A stretch of DNA of 64,000 nucleotides from CAZQHK01 sp964593455 (GTDB lineage: Bacteria; Muiribacteriota; CAYSPT01), in NCBI GenBank assembly GCA_964593455.1, contig CAZQHK010000003.1, positions 115,383 to 179,382 on the forward strand, given 5' to 3'. The position numbers and the translations under genes were made by a program. Within the stretch, counting starts at the first letter, position 1. Each line of letters begins with the position of its first letter. Below the pieces are notes generated by a model that was not told the origin of the DNA, did not search any database, and saw only the letters and a list, made by a program, of their open reading frames with translations. Positions 24,415-31,816 of the stretch are shown here, in pieces.

Positions 24415-24432
24415 CCGGCCACCGGTGGCCGG
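24415..24432 (-). terminator. Perfect 18-bp GC palindrome after the histidine kinase gene
   Basis: CCGGCCACCGGTGGCCGG reads as a 7-bp stem with a 4-base loop. On the minus strand it is followed, about 11 bases on, by ATTTTT. It lies 70 bp past the kinase stop, so a terminator for the two-component operon is plausible; an operator is the alternative. The rest of 24270-24501 shows no gene. Confidence 0.4.
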
Positions 24433-24501
24433 GAACAGAAAAAAGATGTTTCATTTTTGTAACATAGCTACCTGAAGGCAACGTTAAAACGATTTTTAAG
24501 C

Positions 24502-25956
24502 TTAGGACTCGAGGGACGGCATATTCTCTTTCGGGAGAAGAACGTTGACGGTTGTGCCCTTACCGACGTCACTTTCTATCCCAATTTTACCTCCCTGGAT
24601 CTGGACGATTCTCTTTACGATGGAAAGTCCCAGGCCGGTGCCTTTGAAAGCATGAGCTTTGGCGTTGGTTCCACGGTAGAATTCATTGAATATATTGGGA
24701 AGATCGGTCTGGGGTATGCCTATACCGGTATCGCTGACCCATAGTTCGATATTTCCCCCCCGGTCCTTTATGGATATAGTTACTTTGCCTTCTTTGGTCG
24801 TGTATTTGATGGCATTGCTGATAAGGTTGGAGAAGAGGTGGTCCATGTTGTACTTGTTTGAACGGATCAGAGCCATCCCACACGGTGTGGACAAACATGC
24901 TTTTTCATTTATGTCCTTTTGCCCGCAAGGAAGCGTAACGGCCAGTTGGATCTCTTTTGCCTCGATTCTTGTTTTCAGAAAGTCGGCCAGGTGTTGCACG
25001 ATAGAACAGATGTTCATCAGTTCCGTTGGATGTCCGGAACCGGAAGCCTTGATCTGTGAGAGGTCCAGAAGATCGTTAACAAGGTCCAACAGGGCTTCTG
25101 TACGCCGTTCAGCTCTATCAATCATTTCCTTTCGTTTCTTTTCATCACGGCTTGATATGTACCCCTGGCTGATTACTTTTAGACAGCTCTCGATAGTTGA
25201 AAGCGGGGATCGTAATTCATGAGTTACCTTAAGAACATACTCCGTCTTTAAACGGTCTAGTTTCTGCAGTTGTGCATTGGTTATTTCCAGGTTTTCTTTG
25301 AGTTGAACCAGTTCCTTTTCACCATTCCGCAGTTTTCTGGTGATGGACGTGGCCATGGTGGTGCAGATGAAAAGGGTAGAAATGAAAACGAAAGATACTC
25401 CAAAAACGTATATGGGCTGTTGGTAGAGGCCGGGTTGAGTGAAGCGGGATAGGGTAATATGAGGTATCGTGCCGACATATTCCAGATAGACGGTCAGACC
25501 CAGGGCAAAAGTGGCCAGGGTGGCCTGAAGATAGACTGCCCTGGCGGTCAACAGGATACTGGCCATGACGATGTGAAAAGTAAAGTAGAAGATAAAGGGA
25601 TTTTCGATGCCTCCGGAATAATGGAGGAGAAGGGTGAGAGCCATCAGATCGAGTGTAATCTGAGTGTTGGCAAAAAAAGTGACCGTTTTTGAGACGCCCG
25701 AACTCTTCGATGAGATGTGAATTTTTCTGAATATACCCATGAAGGCGAGATTATAGCCGGCAATTAACAACGCAATAATGTAGAGTGGCCCCGGGTGATT
25801 TACGATGTTTAACACTCTGCTGGTTATAAAAACTGTTACCATCACCCCGGCAACAGCAATCCATCTCAGCTGGATGTACCATGTTATGGTGTGAACAAGT
25901 TCATTTTGGGCTAGGCTATTGGTAGCCATTGGGATAGCATCAATCTCCTGTCTCAC
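24502..25956 (-). CDS. Membrane sensor histidine kinase
   Basis: This 484-aa protein has about six N-terminal transmembrane helices (about residues 28-210), a short coiled region (LKENLEITNAQLQKLDRLK), and a HisKA domain with the phospho-acceptor His in KVTHELRSPLS. The HATPase domain has NLISNAIKYT, DTGIGIP and GTGLGLSIV. No PAS or periplasmic domain is present, so the signal may be sensed in or at the membrane. The gene follows the receiver gene with a 28-bp gap. A second start at Met10 is possible. A role in controlling the neighbouring hdr cluster is possible but unproven. Confidence 0.92.
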   Translation of the reverse strand: MRQEIDAIPMATNSLAQNELVHTITWYIQLRWIAVAGVMVTVFITSRVLNIVNHPGPLYIIALLIAGYNLAFMGIFRKIHISSKSSGVSKTVTFFANTQITLDLMALTLLLHYSGGIENPFIFYFTFHIVMASILLTARAVYLQATLATFALGLTVYLEYVGTIPHITLSRFTQPGLYQQPIYVFGVSFVFISTLFICTTMATSITRKLRNGEKELVQLKENLEITNAQLQKLDRLKTEYVLKVTHELRSPLSTIESCLKVISQGYISSRDEKKRKEMIDRAERRTEALLDLVNDLLDLSQIKASGSGHPTELMNICSIVQHLADFLKTRIEAKEIQLAVTLPCGQKDINEKACLSTPCGMALIRSNKYNMDHLFSNLISNAIKYTTKEGKVTISIKDRGGNIELWVSDTGIGIPQTDLPNIFNEFYRGTNAKAHAFKGTGLGLSIVKRIVQIQGGKIGIESDVGKGTTVNVLLPKENMPSLES

Positions 25957-25984
25957 TCATGCTGGTGATATGGTAGATATCCAC

Positions 25985-26374
25985 TTATTTGAGTATTCGT
26001 GCCACTTTTTCCAGCAACGTGGATGGGTCTACCGGTTTGTCCAGATAATCATCGGCCGGCAGCCACTGATCGTCTCCCAGGTTGGATTTAAAATTAAATC
26101 CCAGCTTTTTTTCCACCGCTGTAAACATGATGATAGGAACACTGGCCGTTTCCGGATTTTTCTTGATTGTCCGGCAGACATCAAATCCTTCACCCAATTT
26201 GGTCATCATGACATCAAGCAAGATCAGGTCGGGCTTCTGTTTGGCAACAATATTCAGGCATTCATCCCCATCGGAAGCCAGTGTCACCTGATAAGTCCCT
26301 TGTAAAACAATTTTAGTCGCTTCAGAAAAATCGGGGTCATCGTCGACGATTAAAATATGTTTTTTCTCCGCCAT
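25985..26374 (-). CDS. Stand-alone response regulator receiver protein
   Basis: This 129-aa CheY-like domain has the acidic pocket ILIVDDDPDF, the phosphorylated Asp in LILLDVMM, the conserved Thr in IIMFTA and a Lys in DYLDKPVDP. There is no DNA-binding output domain, so it probably relays the signal by protein contact or to a further regulator. It precedes the histidine kinase gene in the same operon. Confidence 0.93.
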   Translation of the reverse strand: MAEKKHILIVDDDPDFSEATKIVLQGTYQVTLASDGDECLNIVAKQKPDLILLDVMMTKLGEGFDVCRTIKKNPETASVPIIMFTAVEKKLGFNFKSNLGDDQWLPADDYLDKPVDPSTLLEKVARILK

Positions 26375-27139
26375 TGCTCACACCTTCCTTCTCAACCAAA
26401 GTCACAAAGTGATCAACTACCAGGGAAAACAGTGGGAAGTGGGCGATGGCGAGAGAGGGGCGATCTCTTGTAGACACCACCCACACCCAACCGTTATTAC
26501 CTGATTATTTGAAAATATATCTCTTTGAAATATATCCCACTCATCTATTATACCTGTTTACCCGAATAATTCACAAATAATCTGCTACGGCTCGTAAATG
26601 ACCACACCTACTGTGTTGCGCTTGAAAAATGTACTCATCGTACCGACCGGTACGACTCCGTGCATTTTCCTGCACGCGCCTTGTATTTGCGGCCATTTAC
26701 TTCACCTCGCGACGAAGATTCGTGAATTATTCGGGTTTAATACTTTACTCGCACAGATTTTCAGCATGATTTGTGCCAGAAAACAGGAGACAGTAAAAAA
26801 AACGGGGTAAGGTGGGATAACAACATAATTATCAGGGATTTATAGCTATCATTATAAAAAAAAAATGCTGTCCTGAGCAAAATAATGATGGGCAGTGACA
26901 GAAGCTGTTACTATTTCGTAACTATTTTCGGAGTTCACTACGCGCTCGACCAGTCTGCTTGACATCATCATGCATTGTCGAGTATTTCGGTTTTAGGGGT
27001 AGTTAAATGGGAGCTTTTTATTATTCTCGCATTGGGGGTGTGTGGTATGCAGCTGAATCATATAAAGAAGCTTCGGGAATTGGTTGAACGGTTCGAGAAG
27101 GCTTATTTTTAGCCTTCAAGCAGTTTCACTGAGAGTTCG
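26375..27139. other. Gene-poor intergenic region around repeat copy 2
   Basis: Apart from the repeat at 26561-26735 I see no convincing gene in these 765 bp. A 21-codon frame (27046-27111, ATG to TAG) is charged and could be a leader peptide, but it has no clear ribosome-binding site. The stretch is A/T-rich compared with its neighbours. Confidence 0.6.
26561..26735 (-). repeat. MITE-like repeat, family A, copy 2 (about 175 bp)
   Basis: Perfect 14-bp terminal inverted repeats CCCGAATAATTCAC (26561-26574) and GTGAATTATTCGGG (26722-26735) bound this copy. Read on the minus strand it aligns with copy 1 (12762-12940): shared internal stretches include CGCGAGGT / GCGAGGT, GCAAAT-CAAGGCG and GCCG-AGCAG near the right end. 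It also has an internal palindrome (CGTACCG/CGGTACG at 26640-26656). The ends differ from copy 1 in matching pairs, so each copy keeps perfectly complementary ends. Confidence 0.78.
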
Positions 27140-27760
27140 ATGGCCAGAACGGAGTGCGTGATGACCGACGAGGCAACCATTTACAGCAAAGATACCGGGC
27201 GGGAGCAACGCCTCCCCCCTGACCAGGCCCTCACGGACAAGTGGCCGGTGCTCCAGTTCGGTGAAGTTTACGATATAGATTCCGCCAACTGGACACTAAC
27301 CGTCTTCGGCTTGGTGGAAACAGAACGCCGGCTGACCTTCGCCGATTTTTGCGCTTTGCCGCGGATTAAGGTGCACTCTGACATCCATTGTGTCACCGGT
27401 TGGACACGTCTTGATAACCGGTGGGAAGGTGTCGGTACCGTGGTCATCAGGGACCTGGTGAGTATCCGCCCCGAGGCCAGGTTTGTGGTGGTGCATGGCG
27501 CGGGAGGATTCACCACCAACCTAACCCTGGACGATTTTTTCTCCCCGGATGTTCTTTTTGCGATGAAGCACGACGGACACCAGCTCACGGCGGGCCACGG
27601 GTACCCGGTGAGGCTGGTAGTTCCTCTTCTCTATTTTTGGAAAAGTGCCAAGTGGGTGACCGGCGTGGAGTTCACGGCGGAAGAACGGTTGGGATATTGG
27701 GAAACGCACGGGTATCACCGCCGAGGAGATCCCTGGTTGGAAGAGCGGTATAATGAATGA
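27140..27760 (+). CDS. Sulfite oxidase/YedY-like molybdopterin oxidoreductase domain protein
   Basis: This 206-aa protein matches the catalytic domain of the sulfite-oxidase superfamily: WTLTVFGLVE, the Mo-ligand Cys in DIHCVTGW, VVVHGAGGFTTNLTLDDFF, LTAGHGYPVRLVVPLLYFWKSAKWV and ERLGYWETHGYHRRGDPW. It lacks a dimerisation domain, a haem domain and a signal peptide, so it is a short cytoplasmic member of unknown substrate. It stands alone, with repeats on its downstream side. The ATG at 27140 has only a weak ribosome-binding site. Confidence 0.88.
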   Translation: MARTECVMTDEATIYSKDTGREQRLPPDQALTDKWPVLQFGEVYDIDSANWTLTVFGLVETERRLTFADFCALPRIKVHSDIHCVTGWTRLDNRWEGVGTVVIRDLVSIRPEARFVVVHGAGGFTTNLTLDDFFSPDVLFAMKHDGHQLTAGHGYPVRLVVPLLYFWKSAKWVTGVEFTAEERLGYWETHGYHRRGDPWLEERYNE

Positions 27761-27817
27761 AGTATGAGATCAAGCAAATTCGAGATTGAAATTTACAGAG
27801 ATTGAGATTGTGGTTTT

Positions 27818-27930
27818 ACCCGGGCAGTGCTTGGGTTGTTTTAACCTGAGCTGAGTGCGAACATTGTGGTGTAATGGGAGCTGGGTGGTCCCGCCCTCAA
27901 GCAAGGAGTGTAGAAAGTAAGGTAGGAGAT
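27818..27930 (+). repeat. Structured repeat family B, copy 1
   Basis: It starts with ACCCGGGC and a hairpin-prone stretch, then a 77-bp core (27854-27930) with a hairpin GGGTG/CGCCC, CTCAAGCAAGG, AGTGTAGAAAG and TAAGGTAGGAGAT. The 77-bp core is identical to that of copy 2, 184 bp further on. No gene start directly follows this copy; the next 50 bp hold degenerate GAGATT/CAATCTC motifs. Confidence 0.8.
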
Positions 27931-27982
27931 TTTGGAGATTTGAGAACTGGGAAATCTCACTTCAATCTCATTTAAATCCTTC

Positions 27983-28114
27983 CTTTCTACACTGATATTC
28001 CAGAGGGTGGAGGGTATGTAGAAGCTTACGCTACGCCAGTGCGAACATTGTGGTGTAATGGGAGCTGGGTGGTCCCGCCCTCAAGCAAGGAGTGTAGAAA
28101 GTAAGGTAGGAGAT
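27983..28114 (+). repeat. Structured repeat family B, copy 2, with terminal inverted repeats
   Basis: CTTTCTACACT (27983-27993) and AGTGTAGAAAG (28091-28101) form a perfect 11-bp inverted pair around a 119-bp element. The 77-bp core (28038-28114) is an exact duplicate of the core of copy 1. The trailing TAAGGTAGGAGAT places its AAGG/GGAG ribosome-binding site and the AT of the start codon of the nitroreductase gene within the repeat. Confidence 0.8.
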
Positions 28115-28838
28115 GGGAATCGGGCAGGAGTTTTTGGAAAAGACCTGTTTTGAACATATGGGGTCTTCTGCTCAGGCTCAGGGCGCGGCTTCGCCGCCGG
28201 TGGAGGAAAGTATCAGCGGACGGGTTATTGAACTGCCTTCACCCTCCGGCATCGAGGTGCCCTGGATTGATTTGCGGGTGGCCATCGAAGAGCGCCGGAG
28301 TGTGAGGGATTACACCGATACTCCGCTTACTTTGGAAGAGCTTTCTTTCCTGCTCTGGTGTACCCAGGGAGTGTGCGAGCTCTATCCTTCCGTGACCTTG
28401 AGGACCGTTCCATCCGCCGGCGCCAGGCATGCACTCGAGACCTTTCTGCTGGTAAACAACGTGCGAGAGCTTCCGCCGGGACTTTATTATTTTAAGGCCA
28501 CCGCGCATGCGCTGACGGAATTGACTCTGGAATCAACGGTGGCCGAAGCGGTGGCCGAGAGCTGTCTGGGGCAAAACTTTATCCGTACCGCCGCGGTGAA
28601 TTTTATCTGGACGGCGGTACCTTACCGGATGTGTTGGCGGTATGGTGAAAGAGGCTATCGATACCTGCACCTGGACGCCGGGCATGCCTGTCAGAACCTG
28701 TATCTGGCGGCCCGGGCGGTGACATGCGGAGTCTGTGCTATCGGCGCCTATCATGACGCTTATCTCAATGAGATTATGGGCCTCGACGGTCTCAAACAGT
28801 TTGTTATCTACCTGGCAGCGGTGGGGAAGGTGCGGTAA
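28113..28838 (+). CDS. SagB/ThcOx-type nitroreductase-family flavoprotein
   Basis: This 241-aa protein has the nitroreductase FMN pattern of the SagB subgroup: ERRSVRDYTDTPLTLEELSFLLWCTQG, VPSAGARHALETFLLVNNV, LPPGLYYFKATAHAL and YRYLHLDAGHACQNLYLAARAV. SagB enzymes oxidise azolines in some RiPP pathways, but no YcaO or precursor is nearby, so it is more likely a general FMN oxidoreductase. The start ATG lies at the very end of repeat copy 2, which provides the ribosome-binding site. No gene partner is evident. Confidence 0.88.
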   Translation: MGIGQEFLEKTCFEHMGSSAQAQGAASPPVEESISGRVIELPSPSGIEVPWIDLRVAIEERRSVRDYTDTPLTLEELSFLLWCTQGVCELYPSVTLRTVPSAGARHALETFLLVNNVRELPPGLYYFKATAHALTELTLESTVAEAVAESCLGQNFIRTAAVNFIWTAVPYRMCWRYGERGYRYLHLDAGHACQNLYLAARAVTCGVCAIGAYHDAYLNEIMGLDGLKQFVIYLAAVGKVR

Positions 28839-28847
28839 GAGATTTTA

Positions 28848-28950
28848 CCCGGGCGGCGGCTGATTTTTTTTGCCTGAAGTGAGTGTGAACATTGTGGTGT
28901 AGTGGGAACCAGGTGGTCCCGCCCTCAAGCAAGTAGTGTAGAAAGCAAGG
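28848..28950 (+). repeat. Structured repeat family B, copy 3
   Basis: ACCCGGGCGGCGGCTG with a T-run hairpin, then AGTGTGAACATTGTGGTGTAGTGGGAACC, the hairpin AGGTG/CGCCCT, CTCAAGCAAG and AGTGTAGAAAG. It starts 10 bp after the nitroreductase stop and runs up to the start of the BtpA-like gene. Confidence 0.75.
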
Positions 28951-28958
28951 CTGAAGGT

Positions 28959-29774
28959 TTGGGAGAAGAACGGACGTTTAGTGATTTGTTCCGGCGGAAA
29001 AAACCGCTCCTGGCGGTGCTGCATTTGAAACCGCTTCCAGGAGCTCCGCTTTATTCCGGAACCATGGATGAGGTTTACCGGACCGCCCTGGAAGAACTTG
29101 AAGTCTACCGGCGATCCGGGGCCGATGGGGTGATCGTCGAGAACTTCAACGATATGCCGTTTTTCCCTGGTCGGGTACCGGCAGCCACCGTGGCCGCCAT
29201 GGCTGCCGTCACTCGGGATATAGTGCAAGCGGCGGACGTACCCGTGGGAGTAAACGTGTTGAGAAACGACGCTCACGCAGCCGTGGCTGTGGCGGTCGCT
29301 TCCGGCGCCGAATTTGTCCGGGTCAATGTACTCCTGGGGGTTTCTGTCGCCGATCAAGGTTTGGTACAGGGGGTGGCTCACGACGTTCTGCGTCTCAGGA
29401 GCACTCTGCGTTCATCGGCCTTGATTCTGGCGGATGTGGATGTAAAACACGCGGTGCCTTTGGGTGGGCGGAGCCTGAGAGAAGATACCCGGGACATCAC
29501 CGAGCGCGGCCTGGCGGATGCCATCATTGTTTCCGGTGCCCGAACCGGCGGCGCTGCAGACATACACGATGTGGAAGAGGTAAAAGCGAACACCCATCTG
29601 CCGGTTTTACTGGGCAGTGGTGTTAACGGTAATAACCTGACCGGGTATTTTTCGTGCGCTGACGGATTCATCGTGGGAAGCTGCTTCAAAGTAGGCGGCC
29701 AGGCTGTGAATCGGGTAGAAGAGGAACGTGTGCAGCGATTTGTAAACCAGCTTGAAAAACTGCGCAGTAGGTAA
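28959..29774 (+). CDS. BtpA/SgcQ-family TIM-barrel protein
   Basis: About 271 aa. Family blocks are LLAVLHLKPLPGAPLY, GADGVIVENFNDMPFF, VPVGVNVLRNDAHAAVAVAVASGAEFVRVN, LADVDVKHAVPL, DAIIVSGARTGGAAD and VLLGSGVNGNNL. BtpA was named for photosystem I biogenesis in cyanobacteria, but most bacterial members have no known function. I prefer the TTG at 28959 (after AAGGCTGAAGG); an upstream GTG at 28902 would begin inside the repeat. It stands between repeat copy 3 and a K+ channel gene. Confidence 0.85.
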   Translation: MGEERTFSDLFRRKKPLLAVLHLKPLPGAPLYSGTMDEVYRTALEELEVYRRSGADGVIVENFNDMPFFPGRVPAATVAAMAAVTRDIVQAADVPVGVNVLRNDAHAAVAVAVASGAEFVRVNVLLGVSVADQGLVQGVAHDVLRLRSTLRSSALILADVDVKHAVPLGGRSLREDTRDITERGLADAIIVSGARTGGAADIHDVEEVKANTHLPVLLGSGVNGNNLTGYFSCADGFIVGSCFKVGGQAVNRVEEERVQRFVNQLEKLRSR

Positions 29775-29859
29775 TGAATGATGCGAGAGCAAAAAAACAA
29801 GTGAACTTTCTTCGTACGATAAGTGTGAAAATTAATTGTAGAAAGGCCGGTATCGGACC

Positions 29860-30876
29860 ATGGAAACAAAAACGAAGCCGGAGCACGTAAAGCGGTTTTA
29901 CCGCCGGCCGCTCCCGCCTTATCAGGTCGTCATGTACCGGATGTTGTTTGCCGTGGTGTTGCTGCTGGTCGTCTCCGCCATCTTTTGGATCGTGGAAAAA
30001 GACCACATCAAGGATGCCAACGACGACGGATATTTCTCGTACCTGGATGCTCTCTATTTCACCGTAGTCACCGTTACCACCGTCGGGTATGGTGATATCG
30101 TTCCGGTAACCGAGGGAGCCCGGATGTTCGACGCTCTGCTCATCACGCCGGTACGGATACTTGTCTGGATTTTGTTTATCGGAACCGCGTACCAGTTAGT
30201 TATCCAGCAATACTGGGAGGAGTACAGGATGAATAAAACAATGAAAGAAATGAAAGAACACGTGATCGTAGTCGGGTATGCAACTACCGGTTCCGCCGCT
30301 GTCAAAGAACTTGTAGCCCAGGGATTCAAACAGGATAACCTGGTGGTGATAGATACCGACAAACAACGGATCCGGGAAGCGGCCGAACTGGGTGTGACCG
30401 GCCTGCTGGGTGATTCCACCTCCGAGGACATCCTGTGCCAGGCGGGGATAGAGCGGGCGGCGATTCTGATCGTGGCCACACCGCAGGACGACACCAACGT
30501 GCTGGTTTCCCTTACGGCCCGGGATCTTAACCACGATGTTCGGATTGTCTCGCGAGTGAGCAAGGAGGAAAACATCAGGCTTCTCAAGCGGGCCGGCGCC
30601 AATGTCCTCATCTCCCCATCGCTCACCGGCGGCAACCTGTTGGCTATGGCGGTCTCCAGTTCCAACAGTGTTGAAATCATCAGCGATTTGCTCACCAGCA
30701 CCCGGGGATCAACGTTGCATCAGCGGCTGGTGAGACCGGAAGAGGTCGGCAAGAAACCCAAAGAAATAAAGAACATGGTGGTTATCGGGGTGGTACACCA
30801 TGAAAAGAATATCGGGCCACGGGACCTGGACGATGTGGTGCTGGTGGAAGACGACGAGATCGTCTGGCTCGGGTAA
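29860..30876 (+). CDS. Two-helix potassium channel with RCK (TrkA-N/TrkA-C) domain
   Basis: This 338-aa protein has a first helix (about 24-46), the pore loop with selectivity filter TVTTVGYGD (about 68-76) and a second helix (about 88-110). A cytoplasmic RCK domain follows: HVIVVGYATTGSAAVKELV, VIDTD and LLGDSTSEDIL, with a TrkA-C part at the end. This is the MthK-like layout of ligand-gated K+ channels. The dinucleotide-binding loop is GYATTG in place of the usual GxGxxG. The last 10 codons are close to repeat copy 4. Confidence 0.92.
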   Translation: METKTKPEHVKRFYRRPLPPYQVVMYRMLFAVVLLLVVSAIFWIVEKDHIKDANDDGYFSYLDALYFTVVTVTTVGYGDIVPVTEGARMFDALLITPVRILVWILFIGTAYQLVIQQYWEEYRMNKTMKEMKEHVIVVGYATTGSAAVKELVAQGFKQDNLVVIDTDKQRIREAAELGVTGLLGDSTSEDILCQAGIERAAILIVATPQDDTNVLVSLTARDLNHDVRIVSRVSKEENIRLLKRAGANVLISPSLTGGNLLAMAVSSSNSVEIISDLLTSTRGSTLHQRLVRPEEVGKKPKEIKNMVVIGVVHHEKNIGPRDLDDVVLVEDDEIVWLG

Positions 30877-30903
30877 GTGATGAAAATGAGATTCTAAGCA
30901 AAC

Positions 30904-31029
30904 AGTGTAGAAAGTGGACCCGGGCGGAGGCTGGTTCTTTCTGCCGGAGGTGAGTGCGAACATTGAAGCATAGCATAAGCCGGGTGGTCCCACCCTCAAG
31001 CAAGAAGCGTAGAAAGTGAGGTAGGAGAT
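30904..31029 (+). repeat. Structured repeat family B, copy 4
   Basis: AGTGTAGAAAG (30904-30914) is followed by ACCCGGGCGGAGGCTGG and a 77-bp core (30953-31029). In its hairpin GGGTGGTCCCACCC the T-G pair of the other copies is replaced by T-A, which keeps the stem. It ends in GTGAGGTAGGAGAT, so GGTAGGAG serves as ribosome-binding site of the HD-domain gene at 31034. Confidence 0.78.
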
Positions 31030-31033
31030 TTCT

Positions 31034-31624
31034 ATGAGCGAGCACGTGCCGACGAGAGACGAGGCCATGGCACTTCTCAAGGAGTTTAACCGGAGTGAAA
31101 GCCTGATCAAGCATGCTCTATCGGTTGAAGCGGTCATGAGGCAGTTCGCCAAAAAATATGGCGAGGACGAGGAAATGTGGGGGATTATAGGTCTGGTACA
31201 CGATCTTGATTACGAGCAGTTTCCGGACCGGCACTGTCAGGAGACGGAACGTATCTTGAATGAACGTGGATGGCGGGATGATTACATCAGGGCGGTCCTG
31301 TCCCATGCCTGGGAGATGCACACCGATTTGGAGCCTCAGCATCGGATGGAGAAAGTGCTGTACGCCATCGACGAGTTGACCGGATTAGTGGCCGCCGCCG
31401 CCCTGGTGCGCCCGTCGAAGAGCGTGATGGATATAAAACCCAAGTCGGTGAAGAAAAAATGGAAGGACAAACGGTTCGCCGCCGGCGTCAATCGGGAGGT
31501 TATCCAGAAAGGCGCTCAGATGCTGGGAGTGGAGCTTCCGGAGCTGATCCAGGAAACGATTCTTGGTATGCGTACCGTGGCAGAGGAGATCGGGCTGGCA
31601 GGAGAGCTGGCCGCGGAACAATAG
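31034..31624 (+). CDS. HD-domain protein (probable metal-dependent phosphohydrolase)
   Basis: This 196-aa protein has the HD pattern: His in IKHALSVEAVMRQ, the HD pair in GLVHDLDYE, LSHAWEMH, and Asp in YAIDELTGLVAA. The further blocks (ALVRPSKSVMDIKPKSVKKKWKDKRFAAGVNR) are those of a common uncharacterised bacterial/archaeal HD family. The substrate is unknown. The gene directly follows repeat copy 4, which supplies the ribosome-binding site. Confidence 0.88.
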   Translation: MSEHVPTRDEAMALLKEFNRSESLIKHALSVEAVMRQFAKKYGEDEEMWGIIGLVHDLDYEQFPDRHCQETERILNERGWRDDYIRAVLSHAWEMHTDLEPQHRMEKVLYAIDELTGLVAAAALVRPSKSVMDIKPKSVKKKWKDKRFAAGVNREVIQKGAQMLGVELPELIQETILGMRTVAEEIGLAGELAAEQ

Positions 31625-31682
31625 TAATCTTTAAACATTTGAGATTGAAAATCGAAATATTCCATCACAATCTCACCTCTGA

Positions 31683-31799
31683 CTTTCTACGCCAGAAATT
31701 CAGAGGGTGGGAAAGGAGACACAATCAAAGGGAAGACATTGGTGTGGGCCTGAAGGTGCTGACCTGGGCAGACTACTCTCAAGCAGGAAGCGTAGAACG
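31683..31799 (+). repeat. Structured repeat family B, copy 5 (diverged)
   Basis: CTTTCTACGC (31683-31692) and GCGTAGAAC (31790-31798) are imperfect inverted ends. Between them lie CAGAGGGTGGGA, shared with copies at 28001 and 40781, and CTCTCAAGCAGGAAG. The element ends next to GAGGAGGCGGAG, the ribosome-binding site of the DUF4139 gene. Confidence 0.65.
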
Positions 31800-31816
31800 T
31801 GAGGAGGCGGAGAAAG

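Noticed and set aside
27046..27111. 21-codon frame before the sulfite-oxidase-like gene
   Set aside because: No ribosome-binding site and no similarity that I recognise; too short to support alone.
27854..28114. Repeat B as a known riboswitch
   Set aside because: I compared it by eye with fluoride, c-di-GMP, ydaO and TPP consensus patterns and saw no match; inverted ends and dispersal fit a mobile repeat at least as well.
28113..28838. SagB-type protein as part of an azoline RiPP pathway
   Set aside because: No YcaO, precursor or protease nearby; the similarity is to the general nitroreductase fold.
28902..28958. Longer N-terminus of the BtpA-like protein from GTG at 28902
   Set aside because: The extra residues are encoded by repeat B and do not resemble the family start; the TTG at 28959 has a better ribosome-binding site.
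27854..31029. Repeat B copies as a CRISPR array
   Set aside because: Repeats are far too long (77-115 bp), irregularly spaced and separated by complete genes; no cas genes are present.
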